Shown here: positions 34,565 through 44,000 of the stretch, one piece after another
Layout: every line of letters begins with the position of its first letter
Numbering within the stretch: position 1 is the first letter of the stretch
NCBI RefSeq assembly: GCF_024213195.1
Contig: NZ_JANAVF010000013.1
Span: forward strand, 62,001-126,000
Reading direction: 5' to 3'
DNA from: Streptomyces sp. TBY4
Lineage (GTDB): Bacteria > Actinomycetota > Actinomycetes > Streptomycetales > Streptomycetaceae
DNA length: 64,000 bases
Translations under genes and position numbers: made by a program
The notes under the pieces: model-generated
The model's input: the letters and a program-made list of their open reading frames with translations, nothing else
Told to the model about the DNA's origin: nothing
Database searches by the model: none

Positions 34565-35593
34565 ATGGACGTGCAGAAGAAGCTCGACGAGATCGTCGCG
34601 GCCGTCGGCAGCGCCCGGTCCATGCCCATGTCGGCCTCCTGCGTGATCAACCGCGCCGAGCTGCTCGCACAGCTGGAAGAGGTACGCCAGGCTCTGCCGG
34701 GCTCCCTCGCGCAGGCCCAGGAGCTCATCGGCGGCCGGGAGCAGATGGTCGAGGAGGCCCGCCGCGAGGCCGACCGGATCATCGAGTCGGCGCACGCGCA
34801 GCGCGGTTCGCTGATCTCCGACACCGAGGTCGCGCGGCGCTCCCAGGACGAGGCGGACCGGATCCTGGCGGAGGCCCGCCGGGAGGCGGACGAGGTCAAG
34901 GCCGAGGCCGACGACTACGTCGACAGCAAGCTCGCCAACTTCGAGGTCGTGCTCACCAAGACCATCGGCTCCGTGGACCGGGGCCGCGAGAAGCTGCTCG
35001 GCCGCGGTCCCGGCCTGGACGACCAGGGCTACCCGGACGCCGAGGCGCCCGAGCGCAGCCACGACCCGGAGACGCAGCGCCGGCAGGCGGACGACTACGT
35101 GGACACCAAGCTGGCGACCTTCGAGGCGGTGCTCTCCAAGACCCTGGAGGCCGTCGGCCGGGGCCGCCAGAAGCTCCTCGGCCGCGTGGCCACCGACGAA
35201 CTCGGCGCGCACATGGCCGCCCAGGACGCGGCGGGCCTCCCGCAGTCGCGCTCCGCCAGCGATGCGGACTTCCTGGCGGGCCTGGCCGAGCCGCAGGCCC
35301 CGCTGATCCCCGCGCAGGCACAGGCGCAGCCGGAGCCGGCGTACGACGCCTACGCCTACCAGCAGCCCGTCCAGCAGGACGCCTACGCGTACCAGGACCC
35401 GTACTCCGGCTACCAGCAGGTCCAGCAGCAGCCCGACCCGTACGCGGTCTCCTACGAGCAGCAGCCCGACCCCTACGGCGGCTACCAGCAGCAGCCCGTG
35501 CAGGACCAGCAGGCGGCGCTCGACGAGACCAGCTTCTTCGACACGAGCATGATCAATCTGGACCAGCTGCGCCAGTACGAGCAGGGCCGCTGA
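34565..35593 (+). CDS. DivIVA-like coiled-coil protein with internal duplication
   Basis: A 342-residue protein. A short N-terminal segment (KKLDEIVAAVGSARSMPMSASCVINRAELLAQLEEV) leads into a long charged coiled coil with heptad-like EARREAD repeats. A 33-residue unit starting ADDYVD and ending LLGR occurs at 115-147 and again at 175-207. The last 110 residues are Gln/Tyr/Pro-rich (YQQQPD repeats), ending with a conserved-looking acidic tail. Relatives are annotated as cell-division-initiation or ATP synthase b-like proteins. A cytoskeletal or polar-growth role is possible but unproven. Weak ribosome site; the ATG at the coiled-coil edge is preferred over an upstream in-frame one. Confidence 0.85.
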   Translation: MDVQKKLDEIVAAVGSARSMPMSASCVINRAELLAQLEEVRQALPGSLAQAQELIGGREQMVEEARREADRIIESAHAQRGSLISDTEVARRSQDEADRILAEARREADEVKAEADDYVDSKLANFEVVLTKTIGSVDRGREKLLGRGPGLDDQGYPDAEAPERSHDPETQRRQADDYVDTKLATFEAVLSKTLEAVGRGRQKLLGRVATDELGAHMAAQDAAGLPQSRSASDADFLAGLAEPQAPLIPAQAQAQPEPAYDAYAYQQPVQQDAYAYQDPYSGYQQVQQQPDPYAVSYEQQPDPYGGYQQQPVQDQQAALDETSFFDTSMINLDQLRQYEQGR

Positions 35594-35635
35594 GCCCGCC
35601 CGGGACTCGGATTGGGCTCAGAGCGAAGCGGCGGG

Positions 35636-35641
35636 TATCCT
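35636..35641 (+). promoter_or_regulatory. Putative -10 element of the DUF177-rpmF-rnc operon
   Basis: TATCCT, about 85 bases before the DUF177 start, in a 133-base gap otherwise without features. A leader of roughly 80 bases would follow. Confidence 0.4.
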
Positions 35642-35726
35642 GGCTCTTCGGTCGCGCGTATGCACCGCGATCCATGCTGCCCCCGAGTGGCGGAAATCTT
35701 GATCTTCAGCAGTCTCCAGTGATTTT

Positions 35727-36392
35727 GTGAAAGCGGGAACAGCCCTGAACACCCACCTCGACCACCGCAACCCTCTCGTGTTCGACACGCACGAGCTGGG
35801 TCGGCGTCCTGGTGCCATGCTGCGGCTGTCCCGTGAGATCACGGCGCCGGCGGACCTCGGTCTCGCCGGTGTCATCGCTGTGCCGGAAGGCAGTCGGCTG
35901 AACCTCAAGCTCCGCCTGGAGTCGGTCATGGAAGGGGTGCTTGTCACAGGCACCGCCCGTGGCTCGGCCGTGGGAGAATGCGTAAGGTGTCTGGAGGCCG
36001 TCGAGCGTGAGCTCAAGGCGGACTTCCAGGAGATGTTCTCGTACCCTGACGCCGACGACCGGAACCGCTCGAAGGCGGAGCCGGCCGACGACGCCGAGGA
36101 CGACGAGGACACGCTCTTTATCGAGGACGGCTTGTTCGACCTCGAACCCGTGCTGCGTGATGTGGTGGTGCTCGCACTGCCGCTGCAGCCGGTGTGCCGG
36201 GAGGACTGTCTCGGACTGTGCCCCGATTGCGGGCTCAGCCTGAACGAGGACCCGGACCACCACCATGACGCCGTCGACATCCGTTGGGCGGCATTGCAAG
36301 GACTCGTCACCGATCAGGGCGTCGAGAAGGACAATATGAGCGGCACTGCCTCCGACGGAGTTCAGGGCGCCGCCGAGAAGCAGGAGAAGTAG
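35727..36392 (+). CDS. DUF177 (YceD) protein
   Basis: A 221-residue YceD/DUF177 protein. It has six cysteines arranged as C85xxC88 and C157, C161, C165, C168, a likely zinc or metal site. An acidic loop ([10 protein letters not shown]) lies in the middle. In bacteria and plants YceD is needed for 23S rRNA accumulation, and the gene almost always precedes rpmF, as here (two bases separate them). GTG start without a clear ribosome site; the length is slightly above the family norm because of an extra C-terminal tail. Confidence 0.88.
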   Translation: MKAGTALNTHLDHRNPLVFDTHELGRRPGAMLRLSREITAPADLGLAGVIAVPEGSRLNLKLRLESVMEGVLVTGTARGSAVGECVRCLEAVERELKADFQEMFSYPDADDRNRSKAEPADDAEDDEDTLFIEDGLFDLEPVLRDVVVLALPLQPVCREDCLGLCPDCGLSLNEDPDHHHDAVDIRWAALQGLVTDQGVEKDNMSGTASDGVQGAAEKQEK

Positions 36393-36394
36393 CC

Positions 36395-36568
36395 GTGGCT
36401 GTTCCGAAGCGGAAGATGTCGCGCAGCAACACGCGCCACCGCCGGTCGCAGTGGAAGGCTGCGGTCCCCACCCTGGTTTCGTGTGAGCGTTGCCAGGAGC
36501 CGAAGCTCCAGCACATTGCGTGCCCGAGCTGCGGCACCTACAACAAGCGCCAGGTCCTCGAGGTCTGA
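36395..36568 (+). CDS. rpmF: 50S ribosomal protein L32, zinc-binding form
   Basis: A 57-residue L32 ([20 protein letters not shown] opening). It has CERC and CPSC pairs, so it is the zinc form. It starts two bases after the DUF177 stop with AGGAGAAG in place, and is followed 19 bases later by rnc. This order is conserved in bacteria. Confidence 0.96.
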   Translation: MAVPKRKMSRSNTRHRRSQWKAAVPTLVSCERCQEPKLQHIACPSCGTYNKRQVLEV

Positions 36569-36587
36569 GCGGCTGGTGAGAGGCGCA

Positions 36588-37409
36588 ATGTCTGAGCTGT
36601 CCAACGCTGAGAAGCAGGCAGACAGTAAGAACGCGGCCTCGTCCCACGTGCTTCTGGAAGGGCGGCTCGGGTATCGACTCGAGTCCGCCCTTCTGGTGCG
36701 TGCGCTGACCCACCGCTCGTACGCGTACGAGAACGGCGGTCTGCCCACCAACGAACGCCTGGAGTTCCTCGGGGACTCCGTGCTGGGCCTGGTGGTCACG
36801 GACACGCTGTACACGACCCACCCCGATCTGCCGGAAGGCCAACTGGCCAAACTGCGGGCCGCGGTAGTCAACTCGCGTGCACTTGCCGAAGTCAGCCGCG
36901 GGCTCGAACTCGGCCTCTTCATCCGGCTCGGCCGGGGCGAAGAGGGCACGGGTGGCCGGGACAAGGCCTCCATCCTCGCCGACACCCTTGAAGCGGTGAT
37001 CGGCGCGGTCTACCTCGATCAGGGCCTCGAAGCGGCCTCGGAGCTGGTTCACCGGCTCTTCGACCCGCTCATCGAGAAGTCCTCGAACCTCGGCGCCGGC
37101 CTGGACTGGAAGACCAGCCTCCAGGAGCTCACGGCGGCCGAAGGTCTTGGCGTGCCGGAATACCTGGTCACCGAGACCGGCCCGGACCACGAGAAGACCT
37201 TCACCGCCGCCGCGCGCGTCGGTGGTGTCTCCTACGGCACCGGTGTCGGGCGCAGCAAGAAGGAAGCGGAACAGCAGGCGGCCGAGTCCGCCTGGCGCGG
37301 TATTCGTACCGCGGCGGACGAGCGCATCGCGGCAGCAGCCGGGGGCGCGGCCGCCCCGGCCAAGGCCGACGGGACGCCGACTCCCGCCGACCCGGCGCCG
37401 GACGCCTGA
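36588..37409 (+). CDS. rnc: Ribonuclease III (AbsB)
   Basis: A 273-residue RNase III. The catalytic signature is ERLEFLGDS (56-64), with the second acidic cluster in [23 protein letters not shown] double-stranded-RNA-binding domain follows ([20 protein letters not shown] to [13 protein letters not shown]). The last 35 residues are Ala/Pro-rich. In S. coelicolor this gene is absB, whose loss blocks antibiotic production. GAGAGG precedes the ATG. It is downstream of rpmF in one operon. Confidence 0.96.
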   Translation: MSELSNAEKQADSKNAASSHVLLEGRLGYRLESALLVRALTHRSYAYENGGLPTNERLEFLGDSVLGLVVTDTLYTTHPDLPEGQLAKLRAAVVNSRALAEVSRGLELGLFIRLGRGEEGTGGRDKASILADTLEAVIGAVYLDQGLEAASELVHRLFDPLIEKSSNLGAGLDWKTSLQELTAAEGLGVPEYLVTETGPDHEKTFTAAARVGGVSYGTGVGRSKKEAEQQAAESAWRGIRTAADERIAAAAGGAAAPAKADGTPTPADPAPDA

Positions 37410-37430
37410 CCCGTTCTTCCGGGAACTCCC

Positions 37431-37464
37431 CGCCCCGTCCCCCGCTCCAGCGGGTGGCGGGGCG
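37431..37464 (+). terminator. Possible terminator after rnc
   Basis: CGCCCCG/CGGGGCG and an inner CCCGCT/AGCGGG pair form a nearly continuous hairpin with one interior mismatch. A TAGGCT hexamer (37514-37519) beyond it could be a separate mutM promoter. Confidence 0.5.
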
Positions 37465-37560
37465 GACCCGTTTCCGGGTACGGGCCCCCTCGGAGCGGGC
37501 CGGGAAGGCCCGGTAGGCTCGGCGGCAGCGCCCCGATCCGCACTCCCTCCGGAGGACCCC

Positions 37561-38430
37561 GTGCCCGAGCTGCCCGAAGTCGAAGTGGTGCGGCGCGGGC
37601 TGGAACGCTGGGTGGCCGGGCGGACCGTCACGGCCGTCGAGGTCCTGCACCCGCGCGCCGTACGCCGGCACGAGGGCGGCGGCGCCGATTTCGCGGCGCG
37701 GCTCACGGGGGAGACCTTCGGGGTTCCGCAGCGGCGCGGCAAGTACCTGTGGCTGCCGCTGGAGGAGCGGGAGCACTCCGTCCTCGGGCACCTCGGCATG
37801 AGCGGGCAGCTCCTCGTGCAGCCCGAGGGGGCGCCCGACGAGAAGCACCTGCGCATCCGGGTGCGCTTCGGGGACGGCGCCGGGACGGAGCTGCGCTTCG
37901 TCGACCAGCGGACCTTCGGCGGGCTGTCGCTGCACTCCTGCGTCCCCGGCAGCGCCGACGGGCTGCCCGACGTCATCGCGCACATCGCGCGGGACCCCCT
38001 GGACCCGCTCTTCGACGAGACGGCCTACCACCTGGCACTGCGCGCCAAGCGCACCACGGTGAAGCGGGCCCTGCTCGACCAGTCGCTGATCAGCGGGGTC
38101 GGCAACATCTACGCCGACGAATCGCTCTGGCGCGCCAAGCTGCACTACGAGCGCCCCACGGCCACGCTCACGCGCCCCCGCAGCGCGGAGCTCCTCGGCC
38201 ACGTCCGGGACGTCATGAACGAGGCCCTCGCCGTCGGCGGCACCAGCTTCGACAGCCTCTACGTCAACGTCAACGGCGAGTCCGGCTACTTCGACCGCTC
38301 CCTCGACGCCTACGGGCGGGAGGACGAGCCCTGCCGCCGCTGCGGTACGCCGATGCGGCGCCGGCCCTGGATGAACAGGTCGAGCTACTTCTGCCCGCGC
38401 TGTCAGCGGCCCTCGCGCGCGGCGTCGTAG
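37561..38430 (+). CDS. mutM: Formamidopyrimidine-DNA glycosylase
   Basis: A 289-residue base-excision enzyme for 8-oxoguanine. The catalytic proline and glutamate are in the N-terminal PELPEVE. The conserved lysine is in [10 protein letters not shown], the H2TH region is [17 protein letters not shown], and the zinc finger is CRRCGTP...YFCPRC. GTG start behind GGAGGA. Its end overlaps the convergent HxlR gene by 28 bases. Confidence 0.95.
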   Translation: MPELPEVEVVRRGLERWVAGRTVTAVEVLHPRAVRRHEGGGADFAARLTGETFGVPQRRGKYLWLPLEEREHSVLGHLGMSGQLLVQPEGAPDEKHLRIRVRFGDGAGTELRFVDQRTFGGLSLHSCVPGSADGLPDVIAHIARDPLDPLFDETAYHLALRAKRTTVKRALLDQSLISGVGNIYADESLWRAKLHYERPTATLTRPRSAELLGHVRDVMNEALAVGGTSFDSLYVNVNGESGYFDRSLDAYGREDEPCRRCGTPMRRRPWMNRSSYFCPRCQRPSRAAS

Positions 38431-38825
38431 GCGGACCTGGAAGAGAGCACCGCGGGCATGCTGCCCTCCAGCAGCCCGATGAGCGCGTCCACGCGCTCCG
38501 CGACCGCCACCCCGAACGCGGTCAGTTCGTAGTCGACCCGGGGCGGGTTGGTCGGCTGCGCCTCCCGGTTGACGATGCCGTCGCGCTCCAGCGCGTGCAG
38601 GGTCTGGGAGAGCATCTTCTCGCTGATGCCGTCCACGCGGCGGCGCAGCTCGTTGAACCGGCACGGCCCCGTGGACAGGGCACCGACCGTCAGGCTGCCC
38701 CAGCGCCCCGTGACGTTCTCGAGCGTTTCGCGGGACGGGCACGCGCGAGCGAACACGTCGAATCCGTCGGAGGCCTGTGCGGGCGCGCCCTCGTCCCCGG
38801 CCTCGCCACACCCTGGAGTCTGCAT
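38403..38825 (-). CDS. HxlR-family transcriptional regulator
   Basis: A 140-residue winged-helix regulator of the HxlR type. The domain core is [43 protein letters not shown], then YELTAFG. The expected near-N-terminal cysteine is present ([12 protein letters not shown]), and HxlR relatives use such cysteines to sense aldehydes or redox state. Two additional cysteines (C6 and C55) occur. A TAGGCT box lies 12 bases before the ATG. No divergently transcribed partner is present, so its target is unclear. The 3' end overlaps mutM. Confidence 0.88.
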   Translation of the reverse strand: MQTPGCGEAGDEGAPAQASDGFDVFARACPSRETLENVTGRWGSLTVGALSTGPCRFNELRRRVDGISEKMLSQTLHALERDGIVNREAQPTNPPRVDYELTAFGVAVAERVDALIGLLEGSMPAVLSSRSAYDAAREGR

Positions 38826-38867
38826 GGTTTGAGCCTACTACTGCGCTGCGCCAGCCATCAGATTGCG

Positions 38868-38878
38868 CTTTTGAAAAG
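38868..38878. promoter_or_regulatory. Inverted repeat upstream of the HxlR gene
   Basis: CTTTTGAAAAG is an A/T-rich palindrome about 43 bases before the regulator's start, in otherwise G/C-rich DNA. It is a candidate autoregulatory operator or UP-like element. Confidence 0.4.
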
Positions 38879-38977
38879 TTAGCGGTCACCTCGAAGGCGA
38901 CACGCAGTGGGAGCTCCCGACCGCGTCCGACGCGATCGCCTTCGGCGCTCCGACCTACAGGCGCCCGTTTGCCGTTG

Positions 38978-39838
38978 TTAGTACCCGAAGTCCTGGGTCC
39001 ACCAGGGGCCGCCGGCGGCGTTGTACATGCCGACGCCCAGGGTGCGGAACTCGCAGTTGAGGATGTTGGCCTTGTGGCCCGGGCTGTTCATCCAGGCCTT
39101 CATCACGGCCGCCGCGTCCCCCTGGCCGCGGGCGATGTTCTCGCCGCCCATCCCCGATATGCCGGCCTTGGTGGCGCGGTCCCACGGGGTGTTGCCGTCG
39201 GGGTCCGTGTGGTCGAAGAAGCCCCGGACGGCCATGTCCTTGCTGAAGGCCCCGGCCAGCGCCGCCAGGGGCGGGTTCGCCCGGACCGGAACGCAGCCGG
39301 CCTGTGCGCGCTCCTGGTTCACCAGGGTGAGTACGGCGGCCTCCTCCGCGGAGTGGCCGGCCGAGGCGGCCGCCGCCGCGGGCGCGGAGGGCTTCGCCGT
39401 GGAAGGCTTCGGCTTCACCGGGACCGGGGTGGGGCTCGCCTTCGGGGTCTTCGCAGGCTCCGCGGAGGTGGAGGGGGACGGGGAAGCGGAAGGCGAAGGG
39501 GTGGCCGACGGGGTCGGCGAGGGGGAGGGGGTGGGCGAGGTGGAAGGGGTGCCCGCTCCCGAAGGGGCCCGGCCGGAGAGGTTGGCGAGTCCGCCCTGCT
39601 GCTGCAGCGAGCCCCCGGGGCTCGGCGAGGCCTGGGCCTTGGCGTCGGCGGTCTTCGCGTCGGAGCCCGCGGTCTTGACCCCCACGTAGGGGAAGGAGGC
39701 GCCGATCGGGACGAAGCCCGTGGTGACGGCCGCCGTGCCGAGGACCACGGCCACGGACGCGCCCAGCAGACTGCCCCGAAGGGCGGCGCGGCGCCTGCCG
39801 CCGGGGCGCGGCGCGGCTTGGAGTCGGTGGCGTCCCAT
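38978..39838 (-). CDS. Secreted CAP/SCP-domain protein
   Basis: A 286-residue exported protein. A basic stretch (GGRRRAALRG) and a hydrophobic segment (SLLGASVAVVLGTAAVTTGF) form a signal peptide or anchor. A Ser/Pro/Thr/Ala-rich linker (about 85-165) precedes the CAP domain of roughly 120 residues: VLTLVNQERAQAGC, FFDHTDPDGNTPWDRATKAG, GENIARGQ, WMNSPGHKANILN. Two cysteines can form the domain's disulphide. Bacterial CAP proteins are cell-wall or extracellular, of mostly unknown activity. It is divergent from acyP, with a palindrome in between. Confidence 0.9.
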   Translation of the reverse strand: MGRHRLQAAPRPGGRRRAALRGSLLGASVAVVLGTAAVTTGFVPIGASFPYVGVKTAGSDAKTADAKAQASPSPGGSLQQQGGLANLSGRAPSGAGTPSTSPTPSPSPTPSATPSPSASPSPSTSAEPAKTPKASPTPVPVKPKPSTAKPSAPAAAAASAGHSAEEAAVLTLVNQERAQAGCVPVRANPPLAALAGAFSKDMAVRGFFDHTDPDGNTPWDRATKAGISGMGGENIARGQGDAAAVMKAWMNSPGHKANILNCEFRTLGVGMYNAAGGPWWTQDFGY

Positions 39839-39889
39839 CGCGGCTCACCTTCCTGGGGTTCGGGATCAGCGGTTCAAGATCAACCTTTA

Positions 39890-39907
39890 CTCACCCAAAT
39901 GGGTGAG
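39890..39907. promoter_or_regulatory. Palindrome in the CAP/acyP intergenic region
   Basis: CTCACCCA-AA-TGGGTGAG, two perfect 8-base arms with a 2-base centre, 52 bases upstream of the CAP gene start. It has the size of a dimer-binding operator. The regulator is unknown. Confidence 0.5.
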
Positions 39908-39985
39908 CTCATTGCTGCGCGACTGTACGCCATGGCGGGAGGGGGTGAGGTGACCCGGATTTGTTTGCCCGGTTAGCGTTCAGGC

Positions 39986-40267
39986 ATGAACGAAGATGTG
40001 CGGATGACCGCCTGGGTGCGCGGCCGTGTACAGGGAGTGGGCTTCCGCTGGTTCACCAGGGCCAACGCCATGGAGATCGGCGGACTGACCGGCTTTGCGC
40101 TCAACCTGGACGACGGGCGAGTACAGGTGGTGGCCGAAGGTCAACGTGAGAATTGCCACCGGCTCCTCGCGTGGCTGCACGGCGCCGACACGCCCGGGAA
40201 CGTGGACGGGGTGACGGAGATCTGGGGCACACCGCGCGGCGGCTACGACGGGTTCGCGATCCGGTGA
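39986..40267 (+). CDS. acyP: Acylphosphatase
   Basis: A 93-residue acylphosphatase. The motif [12 protein letters not shown] holds catalytic R21, and N40 in [11 protein letters not shown] is the second catalytic residue. Length is normal. It hydrolyses carboxyl-phosphate mixed anhydrides. It is monocistronic and lies upstream of the smc region, as in S. coelicolor from memory. Confidence 0.93.
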   Translation: MNEDVRMTAWVRGRVQGVGFRWFTRANAMEIGGLTGFALNLDDGRVQVVAEGQRENCHRLLAWLHGADTPGNVDGVTEIWGTPRGGYDGFAIR

Positions 40268-40633
40268 GTGATCGACTGATCATGTACTGAACACATCGCT
40301 GGATGGTCCGCATACGGTCGGAACTGCGCATTCACCGCCGACGCGTTGCCGACGCGGCGGATTCGTGGAAGGCTCGGAGACGAGGATGATCTCCACTCCC
40401 CTTGCGGGGGCCGGGATGCCCGCCGATACGGGGCGTGATCGTGTTGACCGTCAAACTTTTTGGTGAGACGCTGGAAGCCCCGCGCACCTGAGCTGTTTGG
40501 CAGTGCTGGCAGTACACAGTGTCAGCCAAAGATCGATGCAGTGACTGACAGTCGCTGCCGGACATCCGCGGGTGCGATTCCCTCACGACCCACACCGCTT
40601 CGGTCGGTCACTCAGTGTGGAGGACCATCCATC
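40268..40633. other. Structured 5' region before the small coiled-coil gene
   Basis: No gene fits in these 366 bases. Several symmetrical elements lie in the second half: TTGAC-C-GTCAA (40444-40454), a TTTGGC/GCCAAA pair enclosing 23 bases (40496-40530), and a 10-base inverted repeat with one mismatch centred on position 40548. Together they suggest a long structured leader or a small RNA. No known riboswitch was recognised. Confidence 0.45.
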
Positions 40634-40849
40634 ATGGCAAAGGCGCTTCTCGGTTACGTCGGCGGTTCCGACCCGCGACTCCTCGCCGAGATGCGACGGC
40701 TTCAGCAGCGCGTCCAGGACCTCGAGTCCGAGCTCGGACGAATCCAGTCCGAGAACGACGCTCTGAACGCGGCCGCCGCACAGCACGGAGACTCGCTGCT
40801 TGACAGCATCGACCTCGACGTACCCCAGGCGGAGCCTGCGCTCACCTGA
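40634..40849 (+). CDS. Small coiled-coil protein
   Basis: A 71-residue protein. After a Gly-rich start (LLGYVGGSDPRL) comes a coiled coil of about 35 residues (MRRLQQRVQDLESELGRIQSENDAL) and an acidic tail ending EPALT. It has a strong GGAGGA ribosome site, followed by a textbook terminator, so it is an independently transcribed gene. Function unknown. It lies directly upstream of smc, and a role with nucleoid or division proteins is only a guess. Confidence 0.85.
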   Translation: MAKALLGYVGGSDPRLLAEMRRLQQRVQDLESELGRIQSENDALNAAAAQHGDSLLDSIDLDVPQAEPALT

Positions 40850-40901
40850 TCCGCGCTCCCTCGTCGCTCGATCAATAGATCAACAGAACCGCATGATCTG
40901 C

Positions 40902-40933
40902 AAGGGACGCTTCGGCGTCCCTTCTTTCTTTCC
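40902..40933 (+). terminator. Intrinsic terminator before smc
   Basis: The stem AAGGGACGC/GCGTCCCTT closes on a UUCG tetraloop and is followed by CTTTCTTTCC. It is the most classical rho-independent terminator in the window. Confidence 0.93.
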
Positions 40934-41034
40934 TCCGGGCGGCGTTGCGCCAGGTGGGGGGCCATTCCTTTAACGTCTGATGTGCCCTGCACCTTCATGG
41001 GCGAAACCGAACGTGAAAGGTAGAGTCCGGCGGC

Positions 41035-44000
41035 GTGCACCTCAAGTCCCTGACCCTGCGTGGCTTCAAATCCTTCGCCTCCGCAACCACCCTGCGCTTC
41101 GAGCCGGGCATCACCTGTGTCGTGGGCCCCAACGGTTCCGGCAAGTCCAATGTGGTGGACGCGCTCTCCTGGGTCATGGGCGAACAAGGGGCCAAGTCCC
41201 TGCGCGGCGGGAAGATGGAGGACGTCATCTTCGCCGGCACGACCGGCCGTCCGCCCCTCGGCCGCGCCGAGGTCTCGCTCACCATCGACAACTCCGACGG
41301 CGCGCTGCCCATCGAGTACGCCGAGGTCACCATCACGCGGATCATGTTCCGCGGCGGCAGCAGCGAGTACCAGATCAACGGCGACACCTGCCGCCTCCTC
41401 GACATCCAGGAACTGCTCTCCGACTCCGGCATCGGCCGCGAGATGCACGTCATCGTCGGTCAGGGCCAGCTGGACTCCGTACTGCACGCCGACCCGATGG
41501 GCCGCCGCGCCTTCATCGAGGAGGCGGCCGGGGTGCTCAAGCACCGCAAGCGCAAGGAGAAGGCGCTGCGGAAGCTGGACGCGATGCAGGCCAATCTCGC
41601 GCGCGTGCAGGACCTGGGCAACGAGCTGCAGCGGCAGCTGAAGCCCCTGGGGCGGCAGGCGGCGGTGGCCCGGCGGGCGGCCGTGATCCAGGCCGACCTG
41701 CGGGACGCCCGGCTGCGGCTGCTCGCCGACGACCTCGTCACGCTCAAGGGCGCGCTCGACGCGGAGCTCGCGGACGAGGCGGCGCTGAAGGAGCGCAAGG
41801 AGGCGGCCGAGGCGCAGCTCGCGGCGGCCGTGCGGCGGGAATCCGAGCTGGAGGAGGCCGTACGGGAACTCGCGCCGCGGCTCCAGCGGGCCCAGCAGAC
41901 CTGGTACGAGCTGTCGCAGCTCGCCGAGCGGGTGCGCGGGACCGTGTCGCTGGCGGACGCCCGGGTCACCTCGGCCTCGGCGCCGGCCGAGGACGAGCGG
42001 CGGGGCCGGGATCCGGAGGAGATGGAGAAGGAGGCCGCGCGGATCCGCGAGCAGGAGGCGGAGCTGACGGCCGCGCTGGAGGCGGCCGCGCGGGCGCTGG
42101 AGGACACCGTCGCCCACCGGGCCGAGCTGGAGCGCGCGCTCGCCGACGAGGAACGGCGGCTACGGGACGTGGCGCGGGCCATCGCCGACCGGCGCGAGGC
42201 GCTGGCGCGGCTGACCGGCCGGCTCGGCGCGGCCCGCTCCCGGGCGGGCGCCGCCCAGGCGGAGATCGACCGGCTGGTGCTGGCGAGCGACGGGGCGCGG
42301 GCGCGGGCGGAGGCGGCGCGCGAGGAGTACGAGGCGCTGGCGGAGGAGGTCGGGGAGGAGTCCCCGGCCCCGGGCGCCGAGTCCGACTCCGAGTCCGGGG
42401 CGGGGGAGTACGAGGAGGCTCGGGCCGAGCTGGCGGCGGCGGAGGCCGGACTCGGGGAGACCCGGGAGGCGTTGGCTGCGGTCGAGCGGTCGCGGGCGGC
42501 GGTGTCGGCGCGCCGGGACGCCCTGGCGATGGGGCTGCGCCGCAAGGACGGTACGGCGGAACTGCTCGCTGCGCGGCTGGAAGGGCTGCTGGGGCCGGCG
42601 GCGCAGCGGCTGTCCGTGACCCCGGGGTGCGAGGTCGCGGTGGCGGCGGCGCTGGGTGCGGTGGCGGACGCGGTGGCCGTCACTTCGGCGGCTGCGGCCG
42701 CCGGGGCGATCCGGTATCTGCGGGAGGGGGATGCGGGGAGGGCCACGTTCCTGATCGCTCCGGGGGTGTCCGGGGTGCCGGGCCAGGCCCAGGCCCAGGA
42801 TCGGGACCCGGTTTCCGGGGCCGGTTCGGTCGGCGGGGCCGGGGCGGGAGCAGTTCTGCCCCACCCCGCCCCTTCCCGAAACCGGGGCTCCGCCCCGGAC
42901 CCCGCGCCTCAAACGCCGGCGGGGCTGGATATGTCCCGGACGCCGGTGGGGGTGGAGGTGACCTCGGCGGTGGCCGTGGAAGGTGCCGGGGGTGTGGTGG
43001 CCGCTGCCTCGGTGGTGGCGGGGGATGCCGAGGTCGTGCGGGCCGTGGCGTGGGTGTTGCGGGACTTCGTGGTGGTTCCCGGGCTTGATGAGGCCGAGGT
43101 GGTGGTTGCGGCGCGGCCCGAGCTGGTGGCCGTGACCGTCGAGGGCGATGTGCTCGGGGCGCACCTTGCGCACGGCGGGTCGGCCGGGGTGCCGAGTCTG
43201 ATCGAGGTGCGGGCGGCCGTGGACGAGGCCGGGGCGGAGCTGGCCCGGCTCGACGACCGGTGCGGGGTGCTGGCGGGGGAGAAGGAGGCCGCGCAGGCGC
43301 GCCGGGTGGCGGCCGGGGCCCGGGTCGAGGAGCTCGCGGAGCTCCGGCGGGCCGCCGAGCGGGCCCGGGCCGGGGCCGCGCAGCAGCTCGGGCGGCTCGC
43401 CGGGCAGGCGAAGGGGGCGCTGGGCGAAGCCGAGCGGGCCGCCGCGGCCGCAGCCACGGCGCGGGATGCGCTGGAGCAGGCGCTGGCCGACGTAGAGGAG
43501 TGTGCGGAACGGCTCGCCGTCGCCGAGGAGATGCCTGCGGAGGAGGAGCCGGACACCTCGCGGCGGGACCGGCTCGCGGCCGACGGGGCGAACGCGCGGC
43601 AGACCGAGATGGAGGCCCGGCTCCAGCTGCGGACCCACGAGGAGCGGGTGAAGGGGCTCGCCGGCCGGGCCGATTCCCTCGACCGCGGGGCCAGGGCCGA
43701 GCGGGAGGCCCGCGCCCGGGCCGAGCGCCGTCGGGAACGGCTGCGCCACGAGGCCGGGGTGGCCGCGGCCGTGGCCGGCGGAGCCCGCCAGCTGCTGGCG
43801 CACATCGAGGTGTCGCTGACCCGCGCGGTGGGGGAGCGGACGTCCGCCGAGTACGCGAAGGGAGTGCGGGAGCGCGAGCTCGACGAGGCCCGGGGTCTGG
43901 GCCGCGGCCTGAAGGGCGAGCTCGACAAGCTCACGGACTCGGTGCACCGCGGAGAGGTGCTCGGCGCCGAGAAGCGGCTGCGGATCGAGCAGGTGGAGAG

